Source: an uncultured Anaeroplasmataceae bacterium (GTDB lineage Bacteria; Bacillota_I; Bacilli_A; Acholeplasmatales; Anaeroplasmataceae). Taken from it: a stretch of 64,000 nt of DNA. Both the position numbers and the translations under genes were made by a program. The DNA lies in NCBI GenBank assembly GCA_947629825.1, contig CANRFF010000002.1, positions 151,875 through 215,874 of the forward strand, in the 5' to 3' direction. Position 1 is the first letter of the stretch; every line of letters begins with the position of its first letter. Of the stretch, positions 36,601-45,353 are shown piece after piece. The notes beneath the pieces are model-generated. The model was given only the letters and a program-made list of their open reading frames with translations, had not been told where the DNA came from and did no database searches.

Positions 36601-38267
36601 CGGGTCTTTATGAACGGGTGGATCTTCACAATATGAAAGAATTGGATCAAATGCTTGAAGATCATGAATTGGCTACTTTCCGAGAAGATTTCGATAACGA
36701 AATGGCCGTGTTTACGGGATTAAAGGGAGTCGACAGTTCCAGCGGTGCTTTTTCTCATAAAAATTTGGATAGCGGGACTTTTGAATTATATGCTCTCGGA
36801 GAACGGTTTATCGGAAATTATTGTGACGAAACTTACAATATCGTCGTTCCGGACGGGTATTGGGATTATGATTATCAACGTTGGACTTATTACAAGAAAA
36901 GCGCTCAAGGACAAAATACGCTTGTCATCAATCCGGAAAAAAATCCGGTTATAGCTCAAGATCCGCAGGAGTCTGCGCCATTGATTCGTTTTGAAAGCAA
37001 TCAATCCGGAGGGTTTTCGGTGGTTGACTTATCCCGAGTTTACAAATCGGATGCGATTTCCGTTCTTCGCGGATTGAAATTGTTCGATCATCGTCAACGG
37101 GTGTTACTGCAAGACGAATTTGTACTGAGAGAACCGTCCACGATCTATTGGAGCGCCCATACCGAAGCCAGAATCGATTTGATCAGCGATAAATTGGCAA
37201 GGCTGATTTTGAACGGAAAATGTATTTATGCTCAGATTATCAGTGAATTGGGAAGTTTTTCCTATATGCCGGCAACCGCTTTACCGGGAACTACCGGGAA
37301 ATTCTGTAATTTGGACAATACGGGTGTCAATAAATTATTGATCCGTTTGGACGATGTCGTTTCCGGAAATTTGTGTGTGGTCTTTACCAAGGCATTGGAA
37401 GAAATCACGGAATTTGAGCCGATGCAAGTCGTTCCGCTTGCCGATTGGCAATTGGAAGAAGATTCGGCGTTACCGAAAATTACCGCAAAAAATATTGAAA
37501 TCGATGCGGAATTGGGAAATCGGTTCAAATATGTCTTCAACCCGTATCAATACGATTACGTCATTCATTTGGATCGTTCCGTTTTCAATGTTCCGAATTT
37601 AAAGGTGGATTACGATAAAGAAAAATATTCTTTGAAAATCGAAAAGACCTCTTTGTTCCAACATTTGACGAAAGTCATTTTACAGGACAAAAAAACCAAA
37701 GAGACACGGACGTATTCCTTTAAATTCATTGTGGATACGATCATCGACGGGTACGAACAATATCGCAAACTGGAAGTTTTGCGGGTAACGGGTTATCCGG
37801 ATGCGGATTGTCTGCAAGACGGAAACAATACGACAAAACTCTCTTTTAATTCCAAACAGGAAATCATTTACGAACTGGCCAAACCATCGACTTTTACCAA
37901 CGTTTTGATGCGTTTTTCCGGAGGAGTTTTGAATACGTATTATTTTGACATCTATACTTCGATGGATCAGGAAAACTGGGAATGTTGTTATTTCGGCGGT
38001 TCCAATACGAATCAAATGGGAGACGAGGTTTATTCTTTGGGACAGGCAGAGGCGAAATACGTGAAATTCGTCTTTACCGGAGAAGTTCTGGAAGATTTGA
38101 CTTCGATTTCCAAAATCGAATTGTACCATAACGGAACCAAACCGCAAACTTCTCAAGGAATGTCATGGTGGATGATTCTATGTATCGGACTCGGATCCGG
38201 AATCGTGGTGGCCTTGGGAATTTGGGGAATTGTGATTTTATTAAAAAGGAGGAAAAAGATAAAATGA
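33660..38267 (+). CDS. Membrane-anchored polysaccharide lyase, heparinase II/III-like fold
   Basis: The 1535 residues comprise an N-terminal membrane segment or signal (9-28), a Big-like domain (about 38-120), a CenC-like carbohydrate-binding module (about 122-278), a second Big-like domain (about 285-380), and an alpha/alpha-toroid lyase core (about 640-970) with LHGNNHNLLICCDLALAAFA (about 800) and SDSGGFPEGPAYSIY (about 867). A heparinase-type beta-sandwich follows with SHKNLDSGTFELYALGERF (about 1028) and QGQNTLVI, then an F5/8C discoidin domain (about 1366-1495), a membrane helix (about 1503-1525) and KRRKKIK. It should cut uronate-containing polymers at the cell surface by beta-elimination. 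The PL family and the substrate cannot be fixed by eye. Its stop overlaps the next start as ATGA. Confidence 0.85.
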   Translation: MRDKPKKISIFCILLALIAMIGIGCFFSLKGEAETRERALSLSQEMEIEVAEEVPITFMPYVSESDKQTMEWSLSEEGVVYLTKTKYKLIALKAGETTLTVQSEQYYSTVHIKVRYQNLFERGNFENLDSGMIWEVSNQELGGWRLYTGGSPVAENQLVEVLDDNGNKVIHFRHPTTPHTSVLYQQIGGLSGGQYYVTAKMKGTDVEKDAYVRVNQGNKWGLTQTTKVKGTFDWETYTSDIVRLDEGEKLKVELYFSANTGEVYFDDVQVFKVITSEYNSFTVSASKSYRNSSEKPAALKQPNHIGKMEVGDKVQLMCETYPQSQIDYDYSYSVEDHEILSVVSYGENAGELTALKNGVTNVDVTDRYGNHKKILVAVGKENGIWASIEGIGEESFVAGKEDTTKKIKIQCESSQFELYKYSNAQHGNYYIENQTVIYTPAQDYYTQNGSEEFFEILVYSGDGFCILPIHIRIEGVDDPCTIVDYWHSTPKNTPLRWSESAERKHTAITSEGSYFNGGYLQVSSYDVEVLYPQTKNIPTAQLQAKTEAYRKILGKSTDGSLTISTANGGTVQLRFDGVAQQIQDRYYDSQKKIIFGICYDYTPKDGFVGYDTFDLVIQNGEESITVTNTVYVLPAVEDFKFDSLNFDGIYLLTNDQWLSEVRAGYADKDPYITTWVDVYAKNFANFVPSGVPADSRSYLEQLAILYQVTKDRKYFELCWQQMEAIVKDEEYSKNGTRRLSWGEDSNGFLDAAMVTYSVGFAYSYIKNELTAEQKQIVMKAMYEEGFYWFENLNNVNVLLHGNNHNLLICCDLALAAFAAMSYDQTISGTVLSKNDSYENLNVREMSAQTIMTAFKYLQIALVHYSDSGGFPEGPAYSIYAHKNMVSLLATLYNLYGETNGKINSFGLSDIPGIMNYTNYPLYTSSPNYYTFYYAESEYSNNQPSLLWYARYDESQINAAVLSKMANANEQYNILNLLWYTPGLYERVDLHNMKELDQMLEDHELATFREDFDNEMAVFTGLKGVDSSSGAFSHKNLDSGTFELYALGERFIGNYCDETYNIVVPDGYWDYDYQRWTYYKKSAQGQNTLVINPEKNPVIAQDPQESAPLIRFESNQSGGFSVVDLSRVYKSDAISVLRGLKLFDHRQRVLLQDEFVLREPSTIYWSAHTEARIDLISDKLARLILNGKCIYAQIISELGSFSYMPATALPGTTGKFCNLDNTGVNKLLIRLDDVVSGNLCVVFTKALEEITEFEPMQVVPLADWQLEEDSALPKITAKNIEIDAELGNRFKYVFNPYQYDYVIHLDRSVFNVPNLKVDYDKEKYSLKIEKTSLFQHLTKVILQDKKTKETRTYSFKFIVDTIIDGYEQYRKLEVLRVTGYPDADCLQDGNNTTKLSFNSKQEIIYELAKPSTFTNVLMRFSGGVLNTYYFDIYTSMDQENWECCYFGGSNTNQMGDEVYSLGQAEAKYVKFVFTGEVLEDLTSISKIELYHNGTKPQTSQGMSWWMILCIGLGSGIVVALGIWGIVILLKRRKKIK

Positions 38268-39796
38268 AAAAATTTTGGTTATTGGGAATGATTACGAGTC
38301 TGTTGATATTGGCAGGCTGCGGTTCTTCCTCGGCGAAATTGTCTATTTTCTTGTATCAGGAAAATTATATTTATTCGGATGATATGGAAGTTTACCAAAA
38401 AGCCAATGAATATGCGGGCGTCGAATTGGAAGGCGTCTTACAGAAATATGATACGAATTATGACAATATCTATAATTTAAGAGGCAAAGATGCGAATTTG
38501 GTGGTCAATGATCAGGATACCATTGAAGCAACGGCTTTGAAAGATGGTATTTTTGTGGATCTGACTCCTTTGATTGCCGAACATGCTCCGCATCTGTCGG
38601 AATTTTTCGAAAAAAATCCGGATCAAAAAAAGTGGGCGGTAGCCAGTGACGGAAAAATTTACGGAATTCCGTTCTATACGGACGGTTTGACCGCCAAAGC
38701 TTTCTTTGTCCGGTTGGACTGGATCAATACGTTGAAATCCCAAGGGAAGTTACCGGCAGGAATCGATTCGACCGATTTGAATAAAATGACTGTCCCTCAA
38801 TTCGAATCGCTTTTGTTGGCATTCAAGAACAATAAAAATTTATTGACCAAAGCCGATCAGATTTATCCTTATTTCGATCGGGACAGCGACTATGCGATCA
38901 GCGAGTTGGCTTCTTTGTGGGGTGCGACTGCCGATTATTATCTGACTTCCGAGAAAAAGGTATTATACGGTGCCATTCAACCGGAATTCAAAACGGCAAT
39001 GGAAAATATGGCGAGATGGTATCAAAACGGCTTGATTGAACCGGATATTTTAAATCCGTCCACCGAAGATAAAAGAGTGACTTACTTTGCTCAAAATAGC
39101 GGAGGCGCCACTCATGACTGGATTGGTACGACGTATTCGTTTAACGACGACGTTTATGCCGAAAACCTGGCCGACGGATTTGAACTTGTCTGTGTGGCAC
39201 CACCGACTCGGGCGGATGGATCCAAATTCGAACCGACGATCCGGAAACAAATCGGAAAAGTGACGGCCATCAATGCCTCGACCAGTGCCGAAGATCAAGT
39301 CAAATTGATGAAATGGATTGATTATTTCTTTACCGAAGAAGGTCATGATGCGTTGAATTTCGGAATCGAGGGTGTGGATTTCCGTAAAGAAAACGGAAAA
39401 TACACGTATACGGACAAGATCATCAACGATCAGAATACGGCTTTGGCCAATCTGTATCGTCGCGGTGCGCAAATGCAGACGGCGGGATGTCAGACTTTCG
39501 ACTATGAAGAGGCATGGTTATCGTCCGATGCCAAAACGGCAATGGATTTGTATGAACCGTATCTGAATATGTCCTATAATGATTTGATTTTCCCGAATAT
39601 CAAACTGACGAATGAGGACTATCAATCGGTAAACACCGCAAGAAGCTCTACAAATAACCGTTTTATCGAACAAGTCAACAAGTGGTTGCGCGGAACGGAA
39701 GCCATCAATGATACTACTTGGAAAAAATTTGTTTCCGATATGAAAGCGGCAGGAGCAGACGTGATTACAAGCACGTTAGAAAAATATGTAAAATAA
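38264..39796 (+). CDS. Oligosaccharide-binding lipoprotein of the ABC importer
   Basis: The ATG behind AAAAGGAGG overlaps the lyase stop by four bases. The 510-residue product has a lipobox, LILAGC with Cys19, and the LplA/AlgQ-type solute-binding fold: DLTPLIAEHAPHLSEFFEKNPD, SDGKIYGIPFYTDGLTAKAFFVRLDW, TVPQFESLLLAF, GIEGVDFRKENGKYTYTD and WYQNGLIEPD. Proteins of this type bring uronate oligosaccharides to permeases like those at 28908 and 29837. It sits apart from the permeases, with two surface-protein genes between. Confidence 0.92.
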   Translation: MKKFWLLGMITSLLILAGCGSSSAKLSIFLYQENYIYSDDMEVYQKANEYAGVELEGVLQKYDTNYDNIYNLRGKDANLVVNDQDTIEATALKDGIFVDLTPLIAEHAPHLSEFFEKNPDQKKWAVASDGKIYGIPFYTDGLTAKAFFVRLDWINTLKSQGKLPAGIDSTDLNKMTVPQFESLLLAFKNNKNLLTKADQIYPYFDRDSDYAISELASLWGATADYYLTSEKKVLYGAIQPEFKTAMENMARWYQNGLIEPDILNPSTEDKRVTYFAQNSGGATHDWIGTTYSFNDDVYAENLADGFELVCVAPPTRADGSKFEPTIRKQIGKVTAINASTSAEDQVKLMKWIDYFFTEEGHDALNFGIEGVDFRKENGKYTYTDKIINDQNTALANLYRRGAQMQTAGCQTFDYEEAWLSSDAKTAMDLYEPYLNMSYNDLIFPNIKLTNEDYQSVNTARSSTNNRFIEQVNKWLRGTEAINDTTWKKFVSDMKAAGADVITSTLEKYVK

Positions 39797-39809
39797 AGGA
39801 GGGGGTTCT

Positions 39810-41837
39810 GTGAAAAAGATCAATAACACCAAAAAAGAATGGCTGTTGCAGATACATCTTTTACAAGATATAGAACCCCTGATGTTCCAATGTGATGTAG
39901 ATGGGGAACGTCGGCAGATTTTTCTTTCAAACCAAGGAAAATACTTTATGGATTTGAAAGTATTTTCCGTTTTGGATTATCCTTTCCTTTCAAATTGTAA
40001 ATATTCTTTTATCGAGAAAAAACAAAAATACTCGCAAATAATGAAAGATTATGCCGATTCCCTTCTATCTACCGATGTTGTTATTTCAAATTTTTCCGAG
40101 GATGTTTACGGAAGATTTCAAACGTTGTTATATCGCTCGAAAGAAGCGATTCGTTCGGGCGATACTTTGCAAATTTCTTCTTTGATGTCGGAATTGGAAA
40201 CGGCAATTGTTGAAACATATCCTTTGAAAAACTATCAAGGGAACTGGTGGATTTATGAAATCGGAATACCCAAATGTATCAATGAAATGATTTTCCTTTT
40301 CCATAACGAACTTTCCTCTTATGAAAAAGACCGATATCTGTCGATCGAAATGTTTTATTTGCCTTCTTGCGAATACTTGTTTTATCGCAGGAATTTTCCG
40401 GAAACTTTTCGGGAAAAAAGCAATTATGCGAATTTGTCGGATATGATTTACATTTGTCTTTTGCGAGCAATTTGTTGGTCTGACGAACCAACCATTTCCG
40501 AATTATCGCAAAAAATCGGGGAAATCTGGAAAATGACTTCCGAAGGAGACGGGTTTTATTCGGACGGTGGATTTTTATATCATCGGTATTTTCCTTACAC
40601 GGCATCTTACGGAGAAGTTCTTTTGGAATCCTATGCTAAAAATGTGGAATTATTGACGCTTGCGGGATACGATTGTACCTCGCATATCCAAATCGCTTAT
40701 GAAAGAATTTTAAAAAGTTATGTGCCGTTTCTTTATCGGAACCGTGCTTTGAACTGTGTTCGTGGACGAGCGATCAGTCGGCCGAGAAACGAAAAGTACA
40801 GTTATACAAAGATTTTATCGTCGATTGAAAGATTGGTAAAGTTATATCCTTCTTCCGATATCGAACGATTTTTGAAAAAGGAACGAAGCGGAGAATATGA
40901 TTCAAAAGCGTATGCGTTTAATTCGATGAACCGATATCTTCAAAGAACACCGCAATATCTGATCGCCATCAGTTCGCATTCCGATCGTATTGCCACTTAT
41001 GAACAGATGAACGGAGAAAATTTGTCGGGAAGTTACAGTTCCAATTTCATTTATGAAATCTATCAAAATGATGACAAGGTTTGTTCGTCTGTACTGATGC
41101 GAAATCCTTTTTACCGTCCGGGTTCTACAAATCAGATTCATTATCAGGCACCCAACCAGCCGACAAATTCCTTATCGGATGGGGTGGCGGTGAAAAATCT
41201 GTTGAGCGTATTCTATTTGTCCGACGAAGAAGTAAAGGGACATTTCAGTAAATTTGTTTTGGATCATTCCTTGGTTTGTGTCGGAAGTCATATTCGTTCG
41301 GTCAACCGCTATGTTTCAACGATTTGCGAATATGAAGGAAATTTCGAAAAAGAAAACAATTCTTTCTCTTTCGGTTCAAGTAAAGTTATTTTACATCAGG
41401 AAGCGCTCATCGAGCAAGGAGTGGAATGTCGCTCCTGGCAAGACATCAATCTTTCGGAACCTGCGGACAAACATCGGTTTTTCGTTTCGAGATTGGTTTT
41501 GCATCAACCGGAAGAATATCATTATCAGGTATATCCGGTTTCATCGGACGAAGAAGACTTTTATGATTTGCGGATTTCGGATGATGTTCATTTTATGAAA
41601 TATCAAAATTATGTTCTGATATCTTCGTTTTCCATGAAAGAACAACGGATCGAAAATTATTGTTTTTCCGGTATTTTTTCGGCGATTGCGGAAAAAGTAT
41701 CCGAAACGGAAATTCATTTGACTTTCTGTTGTGCCCATCCGTCCGTCTGCTTTCAAATTACAGGTTTTTCATCACTTGCTGACGATAAAGAGTGGACTCC
41801 CCATGAAATCTATCGAAAGGAGTTCCGTAAAAAATGA
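39810..41837 (+). CDS. Polysaccharide lyase family 8 (hyaluronate/chondroitin lyase-like) without signal peptide
   Basis: The GTG start follows GGAGGGGG and gives 675 residues. The PL8 landmarks are NWWIYEIGIPK (145-155), SNYANLSD, GDGFYSDGGFLYHRYFPYTASYGEVLLES, VRGRAISR and MNRYLQRTPQYLIAISSHSDRIATYEQMNGENLSG. Asn208, His258, Tyr267, Arg320/Arg324 and Glu403 reproduce the spacing of the catalytic residues in chondroitin AC lyase (Asn175, His225, Tyr234, Arg288/Arg292, Glu371). PL8 enzymes are normally exported. This one has no signal peptide or anchor, so it probably degrades imported oligosaccharides in the cytoplasm. Its stop overlaps the next start as ATGA. Confidence 0.9.
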   Translation: MKKINNTKKEWLLQIHLLQDIEPLMFQCDVDGERRQIFLSNQGKYFMDLKVFSVLDYPFLSNCKYSFIEKKQKYSQIMKDYADSLLSTDVVISNFSEDVYGRFQTLLYRSKEAIRSGDTLQISSLMSELETAIVETYPLKNYQGNWWIYEIGIPKCINEMIFLFHNELSSYEKDRYLSIEMFYLPSCEYLFYRRNFPETFREKSNYANLSDMIYICLLRAICWSDEPTISELSQKIGEIWKMTSEGDGFYSDGGFLYHRYFPYTASYGEVLLESYAKNVELLTLAGYDCTSHIQIAYERILKSYVPFLYRNRALNCVRGRAISRPRNEKYSYTKILSSIERLVKLYPSSDIERFLKKERSGEYDSKAYAFNSMNRYLQRTPQYLIAISSHSDRIATYEQMNGENLSGSYSSNFIYEIYQNDDKVCSSVLMRNPFYRPGSTNQIHYQAPNQPTNSLSDGVAVKNLLSVFYLSDEEVKGHFSKFVLDHSLVCVGSHIRSVNRYVSTICEYEGNFEKENNSFSFGSSKVILHQEALIEQGVECRSWQDINLSEPADKHRFFVSRLVLHQPEEYHYQVYPVSSDEEDFYDLRISDDVHFMKYQNYVLISSFSMKEQRIENYCFSGIFSAIAEKVSETEIHLTFCCAHPSVCFQITGFSSLADDKEWTPHEIYRKEFRKK

Positions 41838-44530
41838 AAAAAATCAGAATTATTTTATTCTTTTTGATGAGCGTTCTGCTGATAAGTATCGTACCGGTTT
41901 TTTCGGCGGAAAAAGACGTTTTGGAAGCCAAGGACTATATCGACTGTACGAAAAGTGATGTTACTTCGGAAATGATTTCTTTTTTGACGGAATGTGAAAG
42001 AGCGGGGAAAAATGCTTTTTTCAATGATGGAGTCTATGCGATTCATGGGAAGATTCCTTTAAAAACAGGGGTTTCCATTCTCGGCGATCGCAACACCGTT
42101 TTTTACGGAAACGATCCGGATTATCAGGCACATCTTTTAGATGGTACGGCCGGTGCCGACATTCTGATACAAGATATTGTTTTCGATAATGTCAGTATTT
42201 ATTTTCAACAGCCGGCTTCTACACGGTGGACGATTCAAAGAAATGTGTTTATGAATGCCAAAAAATTGGATATTTCACAGGGCTATATCGATCCCGGGTT
42301 AGAACCGGATTCTTCGAACATGAACGGAGGTCCTTCCACGGGATACTACATTTTAAGTAAGAATAATACCGTTACCATTCAATCGAATTTGTTTTTAAGG
42401 GACAAAAACAGTTTGGGAAGAGGAATCGGCTTATACCGGACTCAAAACAGTGTGATTCAAGACAATTATTTCGGTATGTTGGAAGACGTGGATCAAAGTA
42501 TGGTGTCTTTGACGACGAAAAATTTAAAAGCCAAAGCCCTTCCTCGTTGTGATACTTCATCGAATCAAGGCTATTTTATGACAGGGATCAATGTGATTAA
42601 CGGAGATCAGAATACTTTGATTTACAAGAATTTCTTTTCGTTCAACAAAGATCTCTGCGAAGGCGGGTATGAAGACCAAAGCCAGAAGACGTTGGGATAT
42701 CACCGGGATCATTTGATTTACGCCAAAGAATTTTCCGGGTTGCAGATCATCGCAAATTATTTCAAAGGTCAAAACAAAAATGCAGACGGCGGAGTCAAAT
42801 GCCGGAACGGCAATGATCTGGTGGTTTATAAAAATATTTTCGAAGATTCGTTGTTGTTGTTGTATGTTCAGGATTCCGGTACGAAAAATGATTTGAAAAA
42901 TGTATTTGTGTGTCAAAATATCTTTTTGAATCAGGACTATACCAACGAGTCGATTTCGGTCAATGACAAAACGAAATTTCTGACTTGCGAGTATCTGATC
43001 TTGTTGATGAATTATGTGGAAAATGCCGAATTGGAAAATATCACGATTTCTCAAAATACCTTTTATTCTTTCGGACTCTCCAACGAAAAAATCGTACTGG
43101 ATTACACGAATAAAACAACGAAAGATACGAATTTGACCATTGAGGAAAACTTCAATTTGTCGGGACAAAAAGGATTTTTGAAAATATTGAATATGCCGGG
43201 CAGGACGCCTTCGGAACAACGGGAAGATTTTAAAAAAGGAACGAAATATGAAAAATCTTTATCACAGGAATTTTTGGATTTATCGGTGGATTCGTTTCTT
43301 CCGAATGCAGAAATTCCGTTTAAAATCGTTGATCAAAGAATCGTTGTCGATCATACCGATATTTATTTGAACGGGATCCGCTATAACGCTTCACCACTGT
43401 CGAAGAATCAGCGGTATCATCTGTTCTTTTCACAAGAAACCGAAATTGATATTTTTGCGGAAACGCAATCGAAAAGAATTCCTTCGTATCGGTATGGAGA
43501 AAAAGAATTCAGTGTCGAGGTTCCGTCGGAAAAAGAAATCCGGATTTCTTCTCAAGAACAGTGGTTGGATTTGGCGGAATGGATTGAAAATATCGGATAT
43601 TACGAATTGTCTTGTGCCAATCACCTCGTAGAAGGGACAAAACTGCACTTGAGCGGAACCAATGAGACCGTAGATGTTTCCGTCGGCGGATTTCCGTTGA
43701 AACTGAAGATTGTCTGTGAAACTCTTTTAAATGATTTTACGGCATCCTCTTCATCGGTGGTATTATCGGAAGGGGGAAGACTTTCCCTCGATTATGAGGA
43801 AGGATCGAAAGCCGATTTCACTTTCGAATATGATCCTTCGGCACTCAAAATCGATTCGGACACTTTGGAAATCAAGGCGTTCAAAGTCGGAACGTTTTTC
43901 GTTCGTGTCACAGAACGATTCAGTCAGATTTCCAAAACGATTCCGATTACGGTTTTACCCAACGACATAGATTATGAACTATCGGTCGAACAACCGAAAG
44001 TTTTCGAACGATTTGCCATTACGGTCAAAATCAACGGAAAGGTTTCCACAAACTATAAGGTACTGGGCTTACAAAAAGAAGGAGATTTGTTTTATGCTAC
44101 GCAGATTTCGACCCAAGCCTATATCGTCGATTTGATGGATGAGACCAATCAAATTCCCATTTCGTTGAATCTTCGTCATTATTATGATTTTTCCTGTGAT
44201 TCGAACATCGAAATGCATGTGGGTGATGCCCAAATGATTACTTATACCCTTCAGACTTCGGATCCGGAACCGAAATTGCAATTTCAATATGACGGTGAAC
44301 TTATCGAAGTAGATGAAACGGGACGGATTGTGGCACTCAAAGAAGGAGAAACAACATTGAAAATTGTCTTAAAGAACGGACAAAATTATACGATAAATGT
44401 TAAAATTGTTCCTAAAACGACAAATTTTCTCTATATTTTTCTACCAATTTCCATTGTTTTTGTTATAATATTAAGTATAGTAAGTGTCATTTTAGTGAAA
44501 AAGTTTGGAAAAGGGAAGAAGAAAATATGA
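41834..44530 (+). CDS. Membrane-anchored right-handed beta-helix protein, possible lyase (PL6-like)
   Basis: An N-terminal signal peptide (about 1-24, ending VFSA) is followed by a parallel beta-helix (about 35-430): AGKNAFFNDGVYAIHGKIPLKTGVSILGDRNT is the typical helix cap, and repeats such as NTVTIQSNLFLRDKNS, NSVIQDNYF and NGNDLVVYKNIFED form the coils. GGVKCRNGNDLVVYKN resembles the catalytic lysine strand of PL6 lyases (alginate lyase, chondroitinase B). Big-like domains follow (about 640-830), then one membrane helix (about 865-888) and a KKFGKGKKKI tail. Enzyme activity is inference; it may be a lyase or an epimerase. Confidence 0.75.
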   Translation: MKKIRIILFFLMSVLLISIVPVFSAEKDVLEAKDYIDCTKSDVTSEMISFLTECERAGKNAFFNDGVYAIHGKIPLKTGVSILGDRNTVFYGNDPDYQAHLLDGTAGADILIQDIVFDNVSIYFQQPASTRWTIQRNVFMNAKKLDISQGYIDPGLEPDSSNMNGGPSTGYYILSKNNTVTIQSNLFLRDKNSLGRGIGLYRTQNSVIQDNYFGMLEDVDQSMVSLTTKNLKAKALPRCDTSSNQGYFMTGINVINGDQNTLIYKNFFSFNKDLCEGGYEDQSQKTLGYHRDHLIYAKEFSGLQIIANYFKGQNKNADGGVKCRNGNDLVVYKNIFEDSLLLLYVQDSGTKNDLKNVFVCQNIFLNQDYTNESISVNDKTKFLTCEYLILLMNYVENAELENITISQNTFYSFGLSNEKIVLDYTNKTTKDTNLTIEENFNLSGQKGFLKILNMPGRTPSEQREDFKKGTKYEKSLSQEFLDLSVDSFLPNAEIPFKIVDQRIVVDHTDIYLNGIRYNASPLSKNQRYHLFFSQETEIDIFAETQSKRIPSYRYGEKEFSVEVPSEKEIRISSQEQWLDLAEWIENIGYYELSCANHLVEGTKLHLSGTNETVDVSVGGFPLKLKIVCETLLNDFTASSSSVVLSEGGRLSLDYEEGSKADFTFEYDPSALKIDSDTLEIKAFKVGTFFVRVTERFSQISKTIPITVLPNDIDYELSVEQPKVFERFAITVKINGKVSTNYKVLGLQKEGDLFYATQISTQAYIVDLMDETNQIPISLNLRHYYDFSCDSNIEMHVGDAQMITYTLQTSDPEPKLQFQYDGELIEVDETGRIVALKEGETTLKIVLKNGQNYTINVKIVPKTTNFLYIFLPISIVFVIILSIVSVILVKKFGKGKKKI

Positions 44531-45345
44531 AGGTCAATCAAAAAAATTTAGATGATTTAATCAACAGAAACCATGTTTTATTATCTAAAACGGAAAGAAT
44601 CATTCATCAATATGTCATTGAACATCCGGAACAAATCGTGTACGAATCCGTACGCAGTCTATCCGATAAGTTGCATATTGGAGAGGCTACGGTTGTCCGG
44701 TATTTCAAAAAATTGGGATATTCCAATTTCATCCTTTTCAAAATGGGCGTTTACAACGCTTTTGAAGATTTACGAATCCAAACGGACACGCCGTTTATTG
44801 ACAACATTACCAAAAATATGAAAGATGTGCTGGATAAAACGAAATCTTTGATCAACCGGGAACAGTTGGAACTGGCAACCAAATACATTTTGGAGGCCAG
44901 ACAAGTCTTGATTGCCGGAATGGGAATCAGTCATACCACGGCACTGGATATGTTCAGTAAATTGTTACGGGTGGGCGTCAATTCGGTCGTAGTGAATGAC
45001 AGTCATTTTTCTTATATGTATACGGCCGTTTTGGATAAAAACACGTGTATTATCATTTATTCTTTCAGCGGAGAAACGGAAGAAATGATCAAATTGGCGG
45101 AAAACTGCAAAGAACGCGGAATTAAGACCATTGTCGTTTCCAATTATACCAATTCCACACTTTGTCATTTGTCGGATGTTTTTCTGCAAACCAGCGGTTT
45201 CGATAACGAAACCAATGGTGGTTTTTTCAGTTCCAAAATCAGCCAGATCTATGTCAGTGACTGTTTGGTGACCAATTGTGCTCTGAAAAATAAAACCAAG
45301 ACCAAAAAATTCAATCAATTGATTACAAATTCAGTTTTAAAATAA
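44527..45345 (+). CDS. RpiR/MurR-family transcriptional regulator
   Basis: The 272-residue protein has an N-terminal RpiR helix-turn-helix (about 15-85: SVRSLSDKLHIGEATVVRYFKKLGYSNFILFKMGVY) and a C-terminal SIS sugar-phosphate-binding domain (about 115-245: VLIAGMGISHTTALDMFSKLLRVG and IIIYSFSGETEEMIKLAENCKERGIKTIVVSNY). Such regulators sense phosphosugars such as GlcNAc-6-P. It overlaps the beta-helix gene by ATGA, so it is made with the locus and probably controls it through the TTGGAG elements at 27429-27577. The target sites are inference. Confidence 0.93.
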   Translation: MKVNQKNLDDLINRNHVLLSKTERIIHQYVIEHPEQIVYESVRSLSDKLHIGEATVVRYFKKLGYSNFILFKMGVYNAFEDLRIQTDTPFIDNITKNMKDVLDKTKSLINREQLELATKYILEARQVLIAGMGISHTTALDMFSKLLRVGVNSVVVNDSHFSYMYTAVLDKNTCIIIYSFSGETEEMIKLAENCKERGIKTIVVSNYTNSTLCHLSDVFLQTSGFDNETNGGFFSSKISQIYVSDCLVTNCALKNKTKTKKFNQLITNSVLK

Positions 45346-45353
45346 GGAGATTT

